Origin: Streptomyces alboflavus
Lineage (GTDB): Bacteria > Actinomycetota > Actinomycetes > Streptomycetales > Streptomycetaceae
Length of the DNA: 32,587 nt
NCBI RefSeq assembly: GCF_000716675.1
Contig: NZ_JNXT01000104.1
Location: 1 to 32,587 of the forward strand
Direction: 5' to 3'
In this document: piece after piece, positions 22,247 through 30,437 of the stretch
Numbering within the stretch: the first letter of the stretch is position 1
Layout: every line of letters begins with the position of its first letter
The notes under the pieces: generated by a model
Told to the model about the DNA's origin: nothing
Seen by the model: only the letters and a program-made list of their open reading frames with translations
The model's database searches: none
Position numbers and translations under genes: made by a program

Positions 22247-22966
22247 TCAGGGGGACGACGCGGCCTTGTCCTGGCGGGAGCCGTCCCGGCGGAATTCGTT
22301 CGGTCTTCGGAGCTCCTGGACCAGGGCAAGGGCGAGGACGAACGTCACCGCCACCAGGTGTTCCCGGCCCGCCAGGTTCGGCTTCAGGATCGAGCCCACC
22401 ACCGTCGGTACGACGGTCAGGAGGCACAGGGCGGGGGCCCGCAGCCGTACCGAGAGGTAGGTGAAGAGGCCCACCACGGCCGCCGACGCGCCGGTGTCCA
22501 CGTCGTGGGCGTACGCGGCCGGTACGCCCGCGAAGTGGTCGGGGCCGATCGCCACCATGACCCGGGCGCTGAGGGTGCCGGCCAGCGTGGCCGCGTACGC
22601 GATGAGCAGGGTGCGTCTCCAGCCGATGAGGAGCTGGGCGAGGCCGAGGGACAGGAGCAGGCGGGGGAGGCCGCCCCAGACCGGCTGGTCCCGGGTCGGG
22701 ACCAGGACGGAGACGGGGGTGCGCAGGAGCGAGAGCCACAGCGGCTGGTCGGCGCGGACCTCGCTGACGCGGCGCACGACGCGGTCGCTCGCCGGGATCT
22801 GCTGGAGTTCGTGCAGGCAGATCATGGCGAGGGCCGCCGCCACGGCGAGGGAGACCCCGGCCAGGCGACGGTCCCGCAGCTCCCGCCACGCGGCCAGGCA
22901 GAGGGACTGCCACTCCGCCCGCAGGACGGCGCGGACGCGGCGGGCGGCCCGCACAGCTCGCGGCAT
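22247..22966 (-). CDS. Rhomboid-like multi-pass membrane protein
   Basis: This 239-aa protein has five or six membrane helices. The order resembles a rhomboid: an L-H-E-L-Q-Q-I-P loop, W-L-S-L-L-R-T-P-V-S-V-L-V, then D-T-G-A-S-A-A-V-V-G-L-F at the position of the rhomboid G-x-S-G motif, and a late helix with H-L-V-A-V. The motif is G-A-S-A, not G-x-S-G, so protease activity is uncertain. ATG 22966 is chosen; a GTG at 23017 is possible. Substrates are unknown. Confidence 0.7.
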   Translation of the reverse strand: MPRAVRAARRVRAVLRAEWQSLCLAAWRELRDRRLAGVSLAVAAALAMICLHELQQIPASDRVVRRVSEVRADQPLWLSLLRTPVSVLVPTRDQPVWGGLPRLLLSLGLAQLLIGWRRTLLIAYAATLAGTLSARVMVAIGPDHFAGVPAAYAHDVDTGASAAVVGLFTYLSVRLRAPALCLLTVVPTVVGSILKPNLAGREHLVAVTFVLALALVQELRRPNEFRRDGSRQDKAASSP

Positions 22967-23054
22967 CGGCTGACCGTCCTCTTTCCCCACCGCGTCGCGC
23001 CGCCCGGCACTTCGCACGCATATGTCCGTCGGGGGTCAGGTTAGATCATGCTTG

Positions 23055-24701
23055 CTATTTCGCGGCGAATCCCATCATCATGACCGACTTTCGGTCCGAG
23101 ACCGGGCGGGACAGCAGGTCGGAGCTGAGGTACAGCTTGCCGTGCCTGTAGTGCACCTCCGAGATGAGGGGCGGCAGGGCGGACGGGCGTGTGGTCGCGT
23201 CGAGCAGCAGGGTCTGCTTCATCGTGCGGCCGTGGACGGAGTAGACCCGGGTGACGGGGGAGCTCTTGTAGACGAGGACGTTCCCGCCGTCCATGCGGAG
23301 GGGGATCACCGGCGCCTCGTCGCCGCCCTTCACGCGCTGACCCGTGGTCTTGCCGGTGGCCAGGGAGAACACCACGATGTCGTTCGTCGTCGTGTACTCC
23401 TTGTCGCCGTCGCGCCGCGCCGTCGCCACGTACAGCTTGCCGTTCCCGGCGACGATCCCCTTGCAGTCCTCGTTGGTCGACGACGTCCCGCAGGTGTGCA
23501 TGTACTGGCCGTCCGGCAGCTCGAACTTCGTGCGCAGCTTGCCGCGGTCGTCGAGGGAGAAGATGTCGGACGCGCCGGACGCGGTGATCTCGCCGGAGTC
23601 CGTGCCGAGCACCACCGGCCAGGTGGAGATGACGTTCGGGGACTTGACGCCCTCGGGCATCCCGTAGCTCCACTTGGGCTTGCCCGTGGCCGGGTCGAGG
23701 AGCTCGACCTTGAACTTCGGCGTGCTCAGCTCACCGCAGGAGCGCACCGCCACGAGCCGGTCGCCGCCGCCGTAGCCGACGTCTCGGCACTTCTCGCCCA
23801 GCTTCGGCTTCCACAGGAGCTTGCCGGAGCGCAGGTCGAAGGCGGCGCCGCCGTACAGGCCGGAGAGCGCCACGGTGTCGCCGACGATCGTGGCCTGGTT
23901 GAACTGGGTCTTCTCCTTCTGGTAGCCGATGCTGACCGACTTGGTCCACAGCTTCTCGCCCGTGTCGACGTCGAACGCCATGACCTCGGTGCAGGGCGCG
24001 TAGCTCCTCTCGTCGTCCCCGGCCTTCGGCGCCGGCTGGGTGACGACGACGGCTATGTTGCCGTTGCCGAGGTTGGTGGAGCCCGCGCAGGACATGCCGG
24101 GCTTGTCCAGCTTCCACACGTCCTTGCCGGTAGCCGCGTCGAGCCCGGTGATCCGCCTGACCGACGCCTTCGCGTAGATCTTGTCGGTGAGCCAGGACCC
24201 CTTCACCCGGTACGTGCTCGCGCCCTTCGGCAACTTGGGCTGATTGGCGGCGCCCTTGAAGAAGGCCTTCGGGTCGGCGGGCACCGGCTCCTTCGGCTTC
24301 TCGTACGCGGGTCCGGCGCCGTCGGGCCGCTGCTTGCCCGCCGCCTTGTCCTTCGAGCCGTCGTCATCGCCCTGCTGGGTGGCGTACCAGACACCGCCGC
24401 CGACGATCAGCGCGACCGCGAGCACGGCGGAGCCGATGATCGCCGCCCGGCCCCGGGAGCGCCCGCCCCCACCCGGTGTCGGGTTCGGCGGAGGCACCGG
24501 CTGCGGCGGCCCGAAGCCACCCGGCTGGGAGTAACCGCCGGGCTGTCCGTACGCACCCGGCTGCGGGTACCCGCCGGGCGGCGGCTCGACCGGCGGGCCG
24601 AAGCCGCCCTGCTGGGGCGCTTGTTGGGGCTGCTGCGGCGGCGGGGGCCCGAAGCCGCCGGGCTGGGGCGGCTGCGGCTGCGGTGAGGGCGGGTTGGTCA
24701 T
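23055..24701 (-). CDS. Membrane-anchored PQQ-like beta-propeller protein (first of pair)
   Basis: This 548-aa protein has a Pro/Gly/Gln-rich cytoplasmic N-terminus (to about residue 82), one membrane helix (A-A-I-I-G-S-A-V-L-A-V-A-L-I-V-G-G-G-V-W) and an extracytoplasmic beta-propeller with PQQ-type repeats such as G-L-D-A-A-T-G-K-D-V-W-K, D-V-D-T-G-E-K-L-W-T and D-L-R-S-G-K-L-L-W. It resembles the fold of BamB but gram-positives have no outer membrane, so a surface scaffold or sensor role is likelier. Several paired cysteines fit an exported domain. The gene follows its paralogue by 93 bp on the same strand. Confidence 0.85.
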   Translation of the reverse strand: MTNPPSPQPQPPQPGGFGPPPPQQPQQAPQQGGFGPPVEPPPGGYPQPGAYGQPGGYSQPGGFGPPQPVPPPNPTPGGGGRSRGRAAIIGSAVLAVALIVGGGVWYATQQGDDDGSKDKAAGKQRPDGAGPAYEKPKEPVPADPKAFFKGAANQPKLPKGASTYRVKGSWLTDKIYAKASVRRITGLDAATGKDVWKLDKPGMSCAGSTNLGNGNIAVVVTQPAPKAGDDERSYAPCTEVMAFDVDTGEKLWTKSVSIGYQKEKTQFNQATIVGDTVALSGLYGGAAFDLRSGKLLWKPKLGEKCRDVGYGGGDRLVAVRSCGELSTPKFKVELLDPATGKPKWSYGMPEGVKSPNVISTWPVVLGTDSGEITASGASDIFSLDDRGKLRTKFELPDGQYMHTCGTSSTNEDCKGIVAGNGKLYVATARRDGDKEYTTTNDIVVFSLATGKTTGQRVKGGDEAPVIPLRMDGGNVLVYKSSPVTRVYSVHGRTMKQTLLLDATTRPSALPPLISEVHYRHGKLYLSSDLLSRPVSDRKSVMMMGFAAK

Positions 24702-24794
24702 CGTGGCTCCAGGAACAGGGGCGGGAACAGTGCGGGGACTGCGGTGCGGTCAGGGGCCGCGACGGCTGTGGGCACCGCTGGGGGAACGGCCGCG

Positions 24795-26414
24795 TCATGG
24801 TCCGAACGAGAGCATCCGCCCGTTCCCCTCCTCGCCCGCGGAGCCGTTGCTCCTGCCGTTGAGACGCGTCGGCGTGACGAACAGCCGCGTGTCCGCGTAC
24901 AGGGTGTGCCCGGCGAACATGAAGACCTCGATCTTCTGCGCGGCGGCGGTGTGCTTCAGGAGCACCTTCGGCTTGCCGCCGCCGGGAGGCAGCAGCAGGG
25001 TCCGCCCGGTCATGTCCCGGTACGGGCGTGCGTACACGATCACCCCGGGCCCGTCCCGGTCGCTGACGGTCACGGGCAGGAGCTGCCGTCCCCCGGCGCC
25101 GACGGACCACTTGGCCTTCCCCGTGCCGAGGTCGAAGGCGACGATCTTGTTGGGCCCGAGGGTGTCCTTGGGCTCGGTCGCGAGGTACAGCGTGTCGTGG
25201 GCGACGACGCCCCCGCCGCAGTTCTGCACGCCCTCGCCGGAGTCACCGGCCCCGGTGCACTGCGAGAACTTCTCCTTGCGCTGGTCGAGGTCGATCCAGG
25301 AGCGCTGCCTGCCCTGCTTGTCGACGACGGAGAGCGCCCACTTGTTCAGATCGGCGCGGTTGCGCACGGACACGACCAGGGGGTCGACGGAGTACACCTT
25401 GTCGATGGTCCACCCCTTCTTGCTCCGGTAGACCCATTCGGCCTTGCCGGTGCGGGGGTCGAGCTTGCGCAGCCGGCCGTGGGTGGACTTCGAGCCCGCC
25501 GCGCACCCCTGCACCTGGATCAGACCGGGGCCGCCCGCGACACCGCTCAGGAAGCAGGCGCCCTCGCGCCGGTGCTCGGTGGTGAACAGCCGCTTGCCGT
25601 CCCGTATGCGGTAGGCGTGCGCGACCGAGTCCTGGTCGACCATGACGGTGGAGCCGCTGATCGCCACATGCGTGGCGGTGGTGCTGTCCAGCGTGCTGTG
25701 CTCCTTGAGCTTCTTGTGCCAGCCCTTCTTTCCGGTCTTGAGGTCGATCAGCTGCAACTGATTGCACTTCGCCCCGACCCGGGCCTCGCTCGTGGTGTAG
25801 GCGACGACGACCTTGCCGTCGGGCGAGGGGTTCACCGGGGTGTCGCAGACCTCGCCGGGCAGCCGGACCCGCCACGCCCGCTTGCCGTCGGCCGCCTTGA
25901 ACGCGGTGACCTCGTCGTACTCGGCCTGCGCGACAAGGCCGTCCACGCGCCACAGGTCGAGCAACTGGCCGCCCTTGCCCGGCAGTTTCACGTCGTTGAC
26001 GGCGAGCCAGGCCTTGGCGTCGCCGGGCTTGCGGCCTGCGTTGACGTCGATCTGACCGGCCGACCCGGTGCCCTTGCCGCCGTCGTCGTCGCTGCCGTCG
26101 CGCGGGGGCGCCGACTCGCGTCCGTCCCGCGCGGGCTTGTCCGAGTCCTGCGCCACCGGCTTGCGGGAACCGTCCTTGTCCCCGTCACCGTCTCCCCGCG
26201 TGAGCACGAAGACGCCGGCGCCCACGAGCACCAGGGCGAGGGCGCCGACGCCGGCGATCAGGGCGCCGCGCCTGCGGGGGCCCGCGGGCGGTGGTCCGGC
26301 CGGGGGCGGGAAGGGCGGCTGGGCGGGGGGCTGGGGCAGCGGCTGGGCGTAGGGGTTGCCGGGGACCGGCTGGTGCGCCGGTGGACGACCCGACTCGGGC
26401 TCATGACTGACCAT
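24795..26414 (-). CDS. Membrane-anchored PQQ-like beta-propeller protein (second of pair)
   Basis: This 539-aa protein has the same layout as its neighbour: a Pro-rich tail, a membrane helix (A-L-I-A-G-V-G-A-L-A-L-V-L-V-G-A-G-V-F-V-L), an Asp/Lys-rich linker and a propeller with A-A-D-G-K-R-A-W-R, D-L-K-T-G-K-K-G-W and D-P-R-T-G-K-A-E-W repeats. The two are clear tandem duplicates. It is first in transcription order and divergent from a TetR gene over a perfect palindrome, so that regulator probably controls both. The ATG at 26414 lacks a strong ribosome site; upstream sequence is the operator. Confidence 0.85.
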   Translation of the reverse strand: MVSHEPESGRPPAHQPVPGNPYAQPLPQPPAQPPFPPPAGPPPAGPRRRGALIAGVGALALVLVGAGVFVLTRGDGDGDKDGSRKPVAQDSDKPARDGRESAPPRDGSDDDGGKGTGSAGQIDVNAGRKPGDAKAWLAVNDVKLPGKGGQLLDLWRVDGLVAQAEYDEVTAFKAADGKRAWRVRLPGEVCDTPVNPSPDGKVVVAYTTSEARVGAKCNQLQLIDLKTGKKGWHKKLKEHSTLDSTTATHVAISGSTVMVDQDSVAHAYRIRDGKRLFTTEHRREGACFLSGVAGGPGLIQVQGCAAGSKSTHGRLRKLDPRTGKAEWVYRSKKGWTIDKVYSVDPLVVSVRNRADLNKWALSVVDKQGRQRSWIDLDQRKEKFSQCTGAGDSGEGVQNCGGGVVAHDTLYLATEPKDTLGPNKIVAFDLGTGKAKWSVGAGGRQLLPVTVSDRDGPGVIVYARPYRDMTGRTLLLPPGGGKPKVLLKHTAAAQKIEVFMFAGHTLYADTRLFVTPTRLNGRSNGSAGEEGNGRMLSFGP

Positions 26415-26451
26415 GGCAGAGAGTGTGTCCCAACACACCGAATTTTTAGAG

Positions 26452-26469
26452 ACTTTTTCTAGAAAAAGT
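26452..26469. promoter_or_regulatory. Perfect 18-bp palindrome, probable TetR operator
   Basis: ACTTTTTCTAGAAAAAGT is exactly self-complementary. It lies between the divergent PQQ-protein gene (start 26414) and the TetR gene (start 26503), in a strikingly AT-rich patch. It is the natural candidate for autoregulation and control of the PQQ pair. Confidence 0.8.
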
Positions 26470-26502
26470 TTCCGGTGCTGGATCTGAACTACGCTGTTCC
26501 GC

Positions 26503-27099
26503 ATGGCGCCTAAGCAGCAGCGTGGCGAGGCCACGGTCGACCTGCTCCTGGACACGGCCCTGCGGGTGTACGCGGCATCGGGACGGCAGGGATTCACGGT
26601 CAACGCGGTCACGGCGGCGAGCGGCGTCAGCTTCGGCAGCCTCTACCACCACTTCGGCAGCTTCGACGGACTCGCCGCCGCGCTGTACATCCGCTGCCAG
26701 GACCAGCTCTGCGACCCCGTGGTGGCCGCCGTCACCCGCTCCCGTACGGCCCGCACCGGCATCCAGGCCTTCGTCAGGGAGTACCTGGAGTTCACCCGCG
26801 CACACCGCGACGTGGCCACCTTCCTGCACGCCTCCGCGTACTCCCGCTACCTCACGGCCCACGCCAAGGAGGTGGCGGCCGCCAAGGAGGCCAAGTTCGC
26901 CGCCATCGCCTCCTGGATGTACGGGCGCGTCGCCGCCGGCGAAGTGGCGGTGCTGCCCGACCAGATGATCGAGGTCCTGCTCCTCGGCCCGGTCGCGGAG
27001 ACGGCCCACCGCTGGCTCGCCGGCACCTACGAGGTGGATCTGGACGAGGCGGTGCGGGTCCTGCCGGACCGGATCTGGCGGTCGCTGCGGGCGGACTAG
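26503..27099 (+). CDS. TetR/AcrR family transcriptional regulator
   Basis: This 198-aa protein has a TetR helix-turn-helix at about residues 10-60: L-L-D-T-A-L-R-V-Y-A-A-S-G-R-Q-G-F-T, then V-N-A-V-T-A-A-S-G-V-S-F-G-S-L-Y-H-H-F-G-S-F-D-G-L. A helical ligand domain follows (F-L-H-A-S-A-Y-S-R-Y-L). It starts 34 bp after the palindrome and its stop codon shares CTAG with the stop of the convergent MerR-type gene (4-bp overlap). It probably represses itself and the PQQ pair. Confidence 0.9.
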   Translation: MAPKQQRGEATVDLLLDTALRVYAASGRQGFTVNAVTAASGVSFGSLYHHFGSFDGLAAALYIRCQDQLCDPVVAAVTRSRTARTGIQAFVREYLEFTRAHRDVATFLHASAYSRYLTAHAKEVAAAKEAKFAAIASWMYGRVAAGEVAVLPDQMIEVLLLGPVAETAHRWLAGTYEVDLDEAVRVLPDRIWRSLRAD

Positions 27100-27527
27100 G
27101 CGTCGGAGGCCGGGTCGTCCTGCGCGGCAGCCGGTCCGTCCTGCGCGGGAGCCGAGCGGTCCTTCGCGGCTGCCGCACCGTCCGTCGCGGCAGCCGCACG
27201 GCCCGCCGCCTCGCCCGCCGCCCGCCGGTACTCCGCGTTGATCCGCTGGGCCTCCTCAAGTTGGTCCTCAAGGATGACGATGCGGCACGCGGCCTCGATG
27301 GGGGTGCCCTGGTCGACGAGTTCACGCGCCCGGGCGGCGATGCGCAGCTGGTAGCGGGAGTAGCGCCGGTGGCCGCCCTCGGAGCGGAGCGGGGTGATCA
27401 GGCGGGCCTCGCCGATGGCCCGGAGGAAACCCGGGGTGGTGCCGAGCATCTCCGCTGCTCGGCCCATCGTGTAGGCGGGATAGTCGTCGTCGTCCAGACG
27501 ACCACTGAGGGGGATATCTGCTGTCAT
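27096..27527 (-). CDS. MerR-type small helix-turn-helix regulator (copy 2)
   Basis: This 143-aa protein is a paralogue of the gene at 9388-9726. Over the shared core from D-D-D-D-Y-P-A-Y-T to A-E-Y-R-R-A-A I count four differences in about 90 residues. It differs by a short N-terminal insert and a 40-residue Ala/Asp-rich tail with imperfect A-A-A-x-D-G repeats. ATG 27527 has GAGGTGA upstream. The same hairpin sits 26 nt before the start. Retention of two near-identical regulators, one next to heat-shock and one next to cold-shock genes, suggests divided roles or recent duplication. Confidence 0.88.
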   Translation of the reverse strand: MTADIPLSGRLDDDDYPAYTMGRAAEMLGTTPGFLRAIGEARLITPLRSEGGHRRYSRYQLRIAARARELVDQGTPIEAACRIVILEDQLEEAQRINAEYRRAAGEAAGRAAAATDGAAAAKDRSAPAQDGPAAAQDDPASDA

Positions 27528-27553
27528 GTCACCTCGTTGTGCAACGCGTCGAA

Positions 27554-27585
27554 GGGCCCCCGATGCCGTACGGCACCCGGGGCCC
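27554..27585 (-). promoter_or_regulatory. Leader hairpin 26 nt before the MerR-type gene (copy 2)
   Basis: On the minus strand GGGCCCC and GGGGCCC arms enclose the palindrome TGCCGTACGGCA (27564-27575), with one G-G mismatch and one G-U pair. The same architecture, same central CCGTACGG/TCGTACGA core and same 26-nt distance to the ATG are seen at copy 1. Confidence 0.65.
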
Positions 27586-27702
27586 CGGACGAATTCAACA
27601 CCATGCGTCGCCTCCGCCGCCCTGACGACTTTCCGTTTCCGCCACCGGCGGTGCCGTACGCGGGGTGGGACCGGGGCGGGCCGCTGAATAGAATCCGCTG
27701 TC

Positions 27703-28095
27703 ATGTCGAACCCTGACGAGCTGCTCGTCAACATCTCCGCCATGGTCGAGTCGGAGCAGAGCAACCAGATGTCGCTCACCGTCGTCGTCGCGGGTGCCGT
27801 GCTCACCGGCCGCCTCGCTCCCGAAAGCGTGTGGAGGCAGCGGGTCTCCGAGGTCCTGAAGGATTCGGACCGCCTCGGCCCGTTCTCCGACGTCTTCGCC
27901 GGTCACAGCGCGCCGGTCCGGCCCGTCCCGGACTCCGGCGACGCGGATGGGACGGCGCCCACGCATCTGCACTTCCACCTCGCCCGGATCCTCCAGGGCA
28001 GCGTGGGGATCCCCGAGACCGGGGGCATGTACCGGGTCGCGATCAAGGACGTCAGCGCCTGGACCGTGGGCGACTTCAGCTACTCCGACCAGTGA
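27703..28095 (+). CDS. GvpU-like gas-vesicle accessory protein
   Basis: This 130-aa protein resembles the GvpU family: M-S-L-T-V-V-V-A-G-A-V-L-T-G-R-L near residues 23-38, then H-L-H-F-H-L-A-R-I-L and Y-R-V-A-I-K-D-V-S-A-W-T-V-G-D-F. In gas-vesicle operons GvpU affects vesicle clustering. No other gvp gene is here, so a different role is likely. The ATG at 27703 is the only reasonable start. The match is from remembered family pattern. Confidence 0.6.
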   Translation: MSNPDELLVNISAMVESEQSNQMSLTVVVAGAVLTGRLAPESVWRQRVSEVLKDSDRLGPFSDVFAGHSAPVRPVPDSGDADGTAPTHLHFHLARILQGSVGIPETGGMYRVAIKDVSAWTVGDFSYSDQ

Positions 28096-28117
28096 TCATT
28101 CGTTCCGTCGACGCACG

Positions 28118-28171
28118 GTGAACGCGTACGCCTCCTGGAGAGAGGTGAACGTGTACGCCTCCTAGAGGGAA
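28118..28171. repeat. Two 27-bp tandem repeats
   Basis: Two units beginning GTGAACG and containing GTACGCCTCCT (28118-28144 and 28145-28171) repeat with three or four differences. They lie just after the GvpU-like gene and before its terminator hairpin. Confidence 0.75.
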
Positions 28172-28203
28172 GGGCCCCGCCGATGTACCGGCGGGGCCCT
28201 TCC
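28168..28203. terminator. Bidirectional terminator
   Basis: A perfect 15-bp stem pairs GGAAGGGCCCCGCCG (28168-28182) with CGGCGGGGCCCTTCC (28189-28203) around a 6-nt loop. It separates the convergent GvpU-like and SCO5918-type genes. Confidence 0.9.
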
Positions 28204-28218
28204 GTGGTTCTGGCGCGG

Positions 28219-28260
28219 TGGCTCACGCCTGCGGTGCCATGGCTCACGCCTCCGGCGCGA
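28219..28260. repeat. Two 21-bp tandem repeats at the 3' end of the SCO5918-type gene
   Basis: TGGCTCACGCCTGCGGTGC and TGGCTCACGCCTCCGGCGC begin at 28219 and 28240. The second copy contains the stop codon and last residues of the minus-strand gene, so the first looks like a duplication of its 3' end. Confidence 0.7.
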
Positions 28261-28573
28261 CGGGGCCGGGGACGGGGCCGCCGAGCAGCGCCGAGGCGTT
28301 CGCCACGGGGGCGAGGGGCTGCTGGGGCGCGGGCTCATCCGCGTTGCGGCAGGTGAAGCCGAGCCGGGTCATGGCCCGGGTGACCTCGCCGCTGGTGAAG
28401 TCGCGGCGGTCCTGGCGGGTGATGACGGCGCCGACCTGCTTGGCGGGGTAGTTGCGGCGGCCGATGATCACGTACTCGCCGCCGGTGACCGGCTCGGGCT
28501 CGATGTCCTTCATGGTGGCCAGCACTTCGTTCTTCGAGAGGTCGAAGGGGAACCTGGCAATGACGCAGCGCAT
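28244..28573 (-). CDS. SCO5918 family protein
   Basis: This 109-aa protein matches the small streptomycete SCO5918 family: M-R-C-V-I-A-R-F-P-F-D-L-S-K-N-E-V, then E-Y-V-I-I-G-R-R-N-Y-P-A-K-Q-V-G-A-V-I-T-R-Q-D-R-R-D-F-T, and a C-terminal Cys-containing helix. The family is recognised by its position beside a DEAD-box helicase and a cold-shock gene, as here; no biochemical function is known to me. The ATG at 28573 fits. The tail is Ala/Pro-rich. Confidence 0.8.
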   Translation of the reverse strand: MRCVIARFPFDLSKNEVLATMKDIEPEPVTGGEYVIIGRRNYPAKQVGAVITRQDRRDFTSGEVTRAMTRLGFTCRNADEPAPQQPLAPVANASALLGGPVPGPVAPEA

Positions 28574-28699
28574 GATGCCTCACAGACGGGGAGAGAAGGG
28601 GCTGAGCGGTGCTACGGGCTGAGCGGTCCTGACGGGGCCGGGTGGCGAGGGGGCCGGGCGGCCCGGGCGTGGCTGCGGGTCCACCGGGCCACGGGGCCC

Positions 28700-30223
28700 T
28701 CAGGGAGACTCTAGGGCCTGTCCGGCGGGCCGACCCTGGGTACCCGCAGTCGCGGACCGGTTCCGTCCGCCGCGGCCACGGCGTCCACGGGGCGAGGACG
28801 AGGCGCCGCGGCGGGGCCGCTCGGGGGCGGGCGCGCGGATCACGACGGGGATCCCGGACGGCTCCCTGGCTCCGGTGATGCGGCTCAACTCGGCCTCGCC
28901 GGAGCGTACTTCGGTGGTCTGCGCGGTGACGCCCGCGGACGCCATGAGGCGGCTCATCGCGCGCCGCTGGTTCGGGGTCACCAGGGTGACGACGCTGCCG
29001 GACTCCCCGGCGCGGGCCGTGCGGCCGCCGCGGTGCAGATAGTCCTTGGGGTCGGTGGGCGGGTCCACGTTCACGACCAGGTCGAGCTGGTCGACGTGGA
29101 TGCCGCGCGCGGCCACGTTCGTGGCGACGAGCACCGACACGTGCCCGTCCTTGAACTGGGTGAGGGTCCGGGTGCGCTGCGGCTGGGACTTCCCGCCGTG
29201 CAGCGCGGCGGCGCGGACACCGCTGCTCAGGAGGTCCTTGGTCAGCTGGTCCACCGCGTGCTTGGTGTCCAGGAACATGATCACCCGGCCGTCCCTGGCC
29301 GCGATCTCCGTGGTCGCCCGGCGCTTGTCGGCGGCGCGCACGTGCAGGACGTGGTGGACCATCGTGGTCACCGCCCCCGCGGACGGGTCGACGGAGTGCA
29401 CCACCGGGTCGTTCAGATAGCGCCGCACCAGCAGGTCGACGTTGCGGTCGAGGGTGGCGGAGAACAGCATCCGCTGCCCCTCGGGCCGCACCTGGTCGAG
29501 CAGCGCCGTGACCTGCGGCATGAAGCCCATGTCGGCCATCTGGTCGGCCTCGTCGAGGACGGTGGTCGTGACCTGGTCGAGGCGGCAGTCGCCCCGGTCG
29601 ATGAGGTCCTTCAGGCGCCCGGGCGTCGCCACGACGATCTCCGAGCCGCCGCGCAGCGCGCTCGCCTGGCGGCCGATCGGCATCCCGCCGACGACGGTGG
29701 AAAGGCGCAGCCGCAGCGAGCGGGCGTAGGGCGTGAGCGCGTCGGTGACCTGCTGGGCGAGTTCACGGGTGGGTACGAGGACGAGTCCGAGCGGCTGCCG
29801 GGGCTCGGCGCGACGGCCCGCCGTGCGGGCGAGCAGGGCCAGGCCGAACGCGAGGGTCTTGCCGGAGCCGGTGCGGCCGCGGCCGAGCGCGTCGCGGCCG
29901 GCGAGGGTGTTCGGCAGGGTGGCCGCCTGGATCGGGAACGGCACGGTGACGCCTTCCCGGCCGAGCGCGGTGAGGAGCTGCGCGGGCATGTCCAGGTCGG
30001 CGAACGCCTCGACGGCGGGCAGCGCGGGGGTGATCGTCTTCGGCGGGGCGAACTCGCCCTGGAGTGCGGGGCGTTGCCGGGCGGGGCCGTTTCCGCGGAA
30101 CGGGCCGCCGGGGCGGCCGGTGGAATTCGGTCGGCCGGAGCCGGTGCGGCCCGTGGAATTCGGGCGGCCGGAGCCACCGGTTCGGGTACGGGTGTAGCGA
30201 TCGCCATTGCGGGTGCGGTTCAT
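28700..30223 (-). CDS. DEAD-box ATP-dependent RNA helicase
   Basis: This 507-aa protein has a basic R-P-N-S-T-G-R-repeat N-terminus, then all helicase motifs: Q motif region F-P-I-Q-A-A-T, Walker A G-R-T-G-S-G-K-T, P-T-R-E-L-A, T-P-G-R, D-E-A-D, F-S-A-T, A-T-N-V-A-A-R-G-I and H-R-G-G-R-T-A-R-A-G. The C-terminus is again Arg/Gly-rich, typical of RNA-binding tails. ATG 30223 has AAGGAAGG upstream. It should unwind structured RNA, and with the adjacent cold-shock protein gene probably supports growth at low temperature. Confidence 0.93.
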   Translation of the reverse strand: MNRTRNGDRYTRTRTGGSGRPNSTGRTGSGRPNSTGRPGGPFRGNGPARQRPALQGEFAPPKTITPALPAVEAFADLDMPAQLLTALGREGVTVPFPIQAATLPNTLAGRDALGRGRTGSGKTLAFGLALLARTAGRRAEPRQPLGLVLVPTRELAQQVTDALTPYARSLRLRLSTVVGGMPIGRQASALRGGSEIVVATPGRLKDLIDRGDCRLDQVTTTVLDEADQMADMGFMPQVTALLDQVRPEGQRMLFSATLDRNVDLLVRRYLNDPVVHSVDPSAGAVTTMVHHVLHVRAADKRRATTEIAARDGRVIMFLDTKHAVDQLTKDLLSSGVRAAALHGGKSQPQRTRTLTQFKDGHVSVLVATNVAARGIHVDQLDLVVNVDPPTDPKDYLHRGGRTARAGESGSVVTLVTPNQRRAMSRLMASAGVTAQTTEVRSGEAELSRITGAREPSGIPVVIRAPAPERPRRGASSSPRGRRGRGGRNRSATAGTQGRPAGQALESP

Positions 30224-30340
30224 GCGGGGCCTTCCTTGATGTGGCGCGTATCGGCAGGTATCAAGGAATTCCCGCAGCACGGTGGCGGCGCAGAGAATCG
30301 CAAGAACTAGCCAAGAATGGCGGATTGATTACCGCGCTGA

Positions 30341-30380
30341 TCAGCCGGAAACGCAGCGAGTCAGCCGGAAACGCAGCGAG
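30341..30380. repeat. Perfect 20-bp tandem duplication
   Basis: TCAGCCGGAAACGCAGCGAG occurs twice in a row (30341-30360 and 30361-30380), between the helicase start and the cold-shock terminator. Both copies are identical, so the duplication is recent or conserved. Confidence 0.95.
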
Positions 30381-30414
30381 CTGGGGCCCGCACCCCAAGG
30401 TGCGGGCCCCAGCT
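30379..30414 (-). terminator. Terminator of the cold-shock gene
   Basis: A 16-bp perfect stem (AGCTGGGGCCCGCACC with its complement) closes on a CCAA loop, 24 nt after the cold-shock stop codon. It separates the gene from the helicase downstream. Confidence 0.85.
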
Positions 30415-30437
30415 GCGAAGTGCGTGTATCCGCTGCG

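Noticed and set aside
20169..23021. Minus-strand frame of 950 codons
   Set aside because: Shadow of the MFS and PPOX genes on the other strand; the translation is repetitive and charged with no motif.
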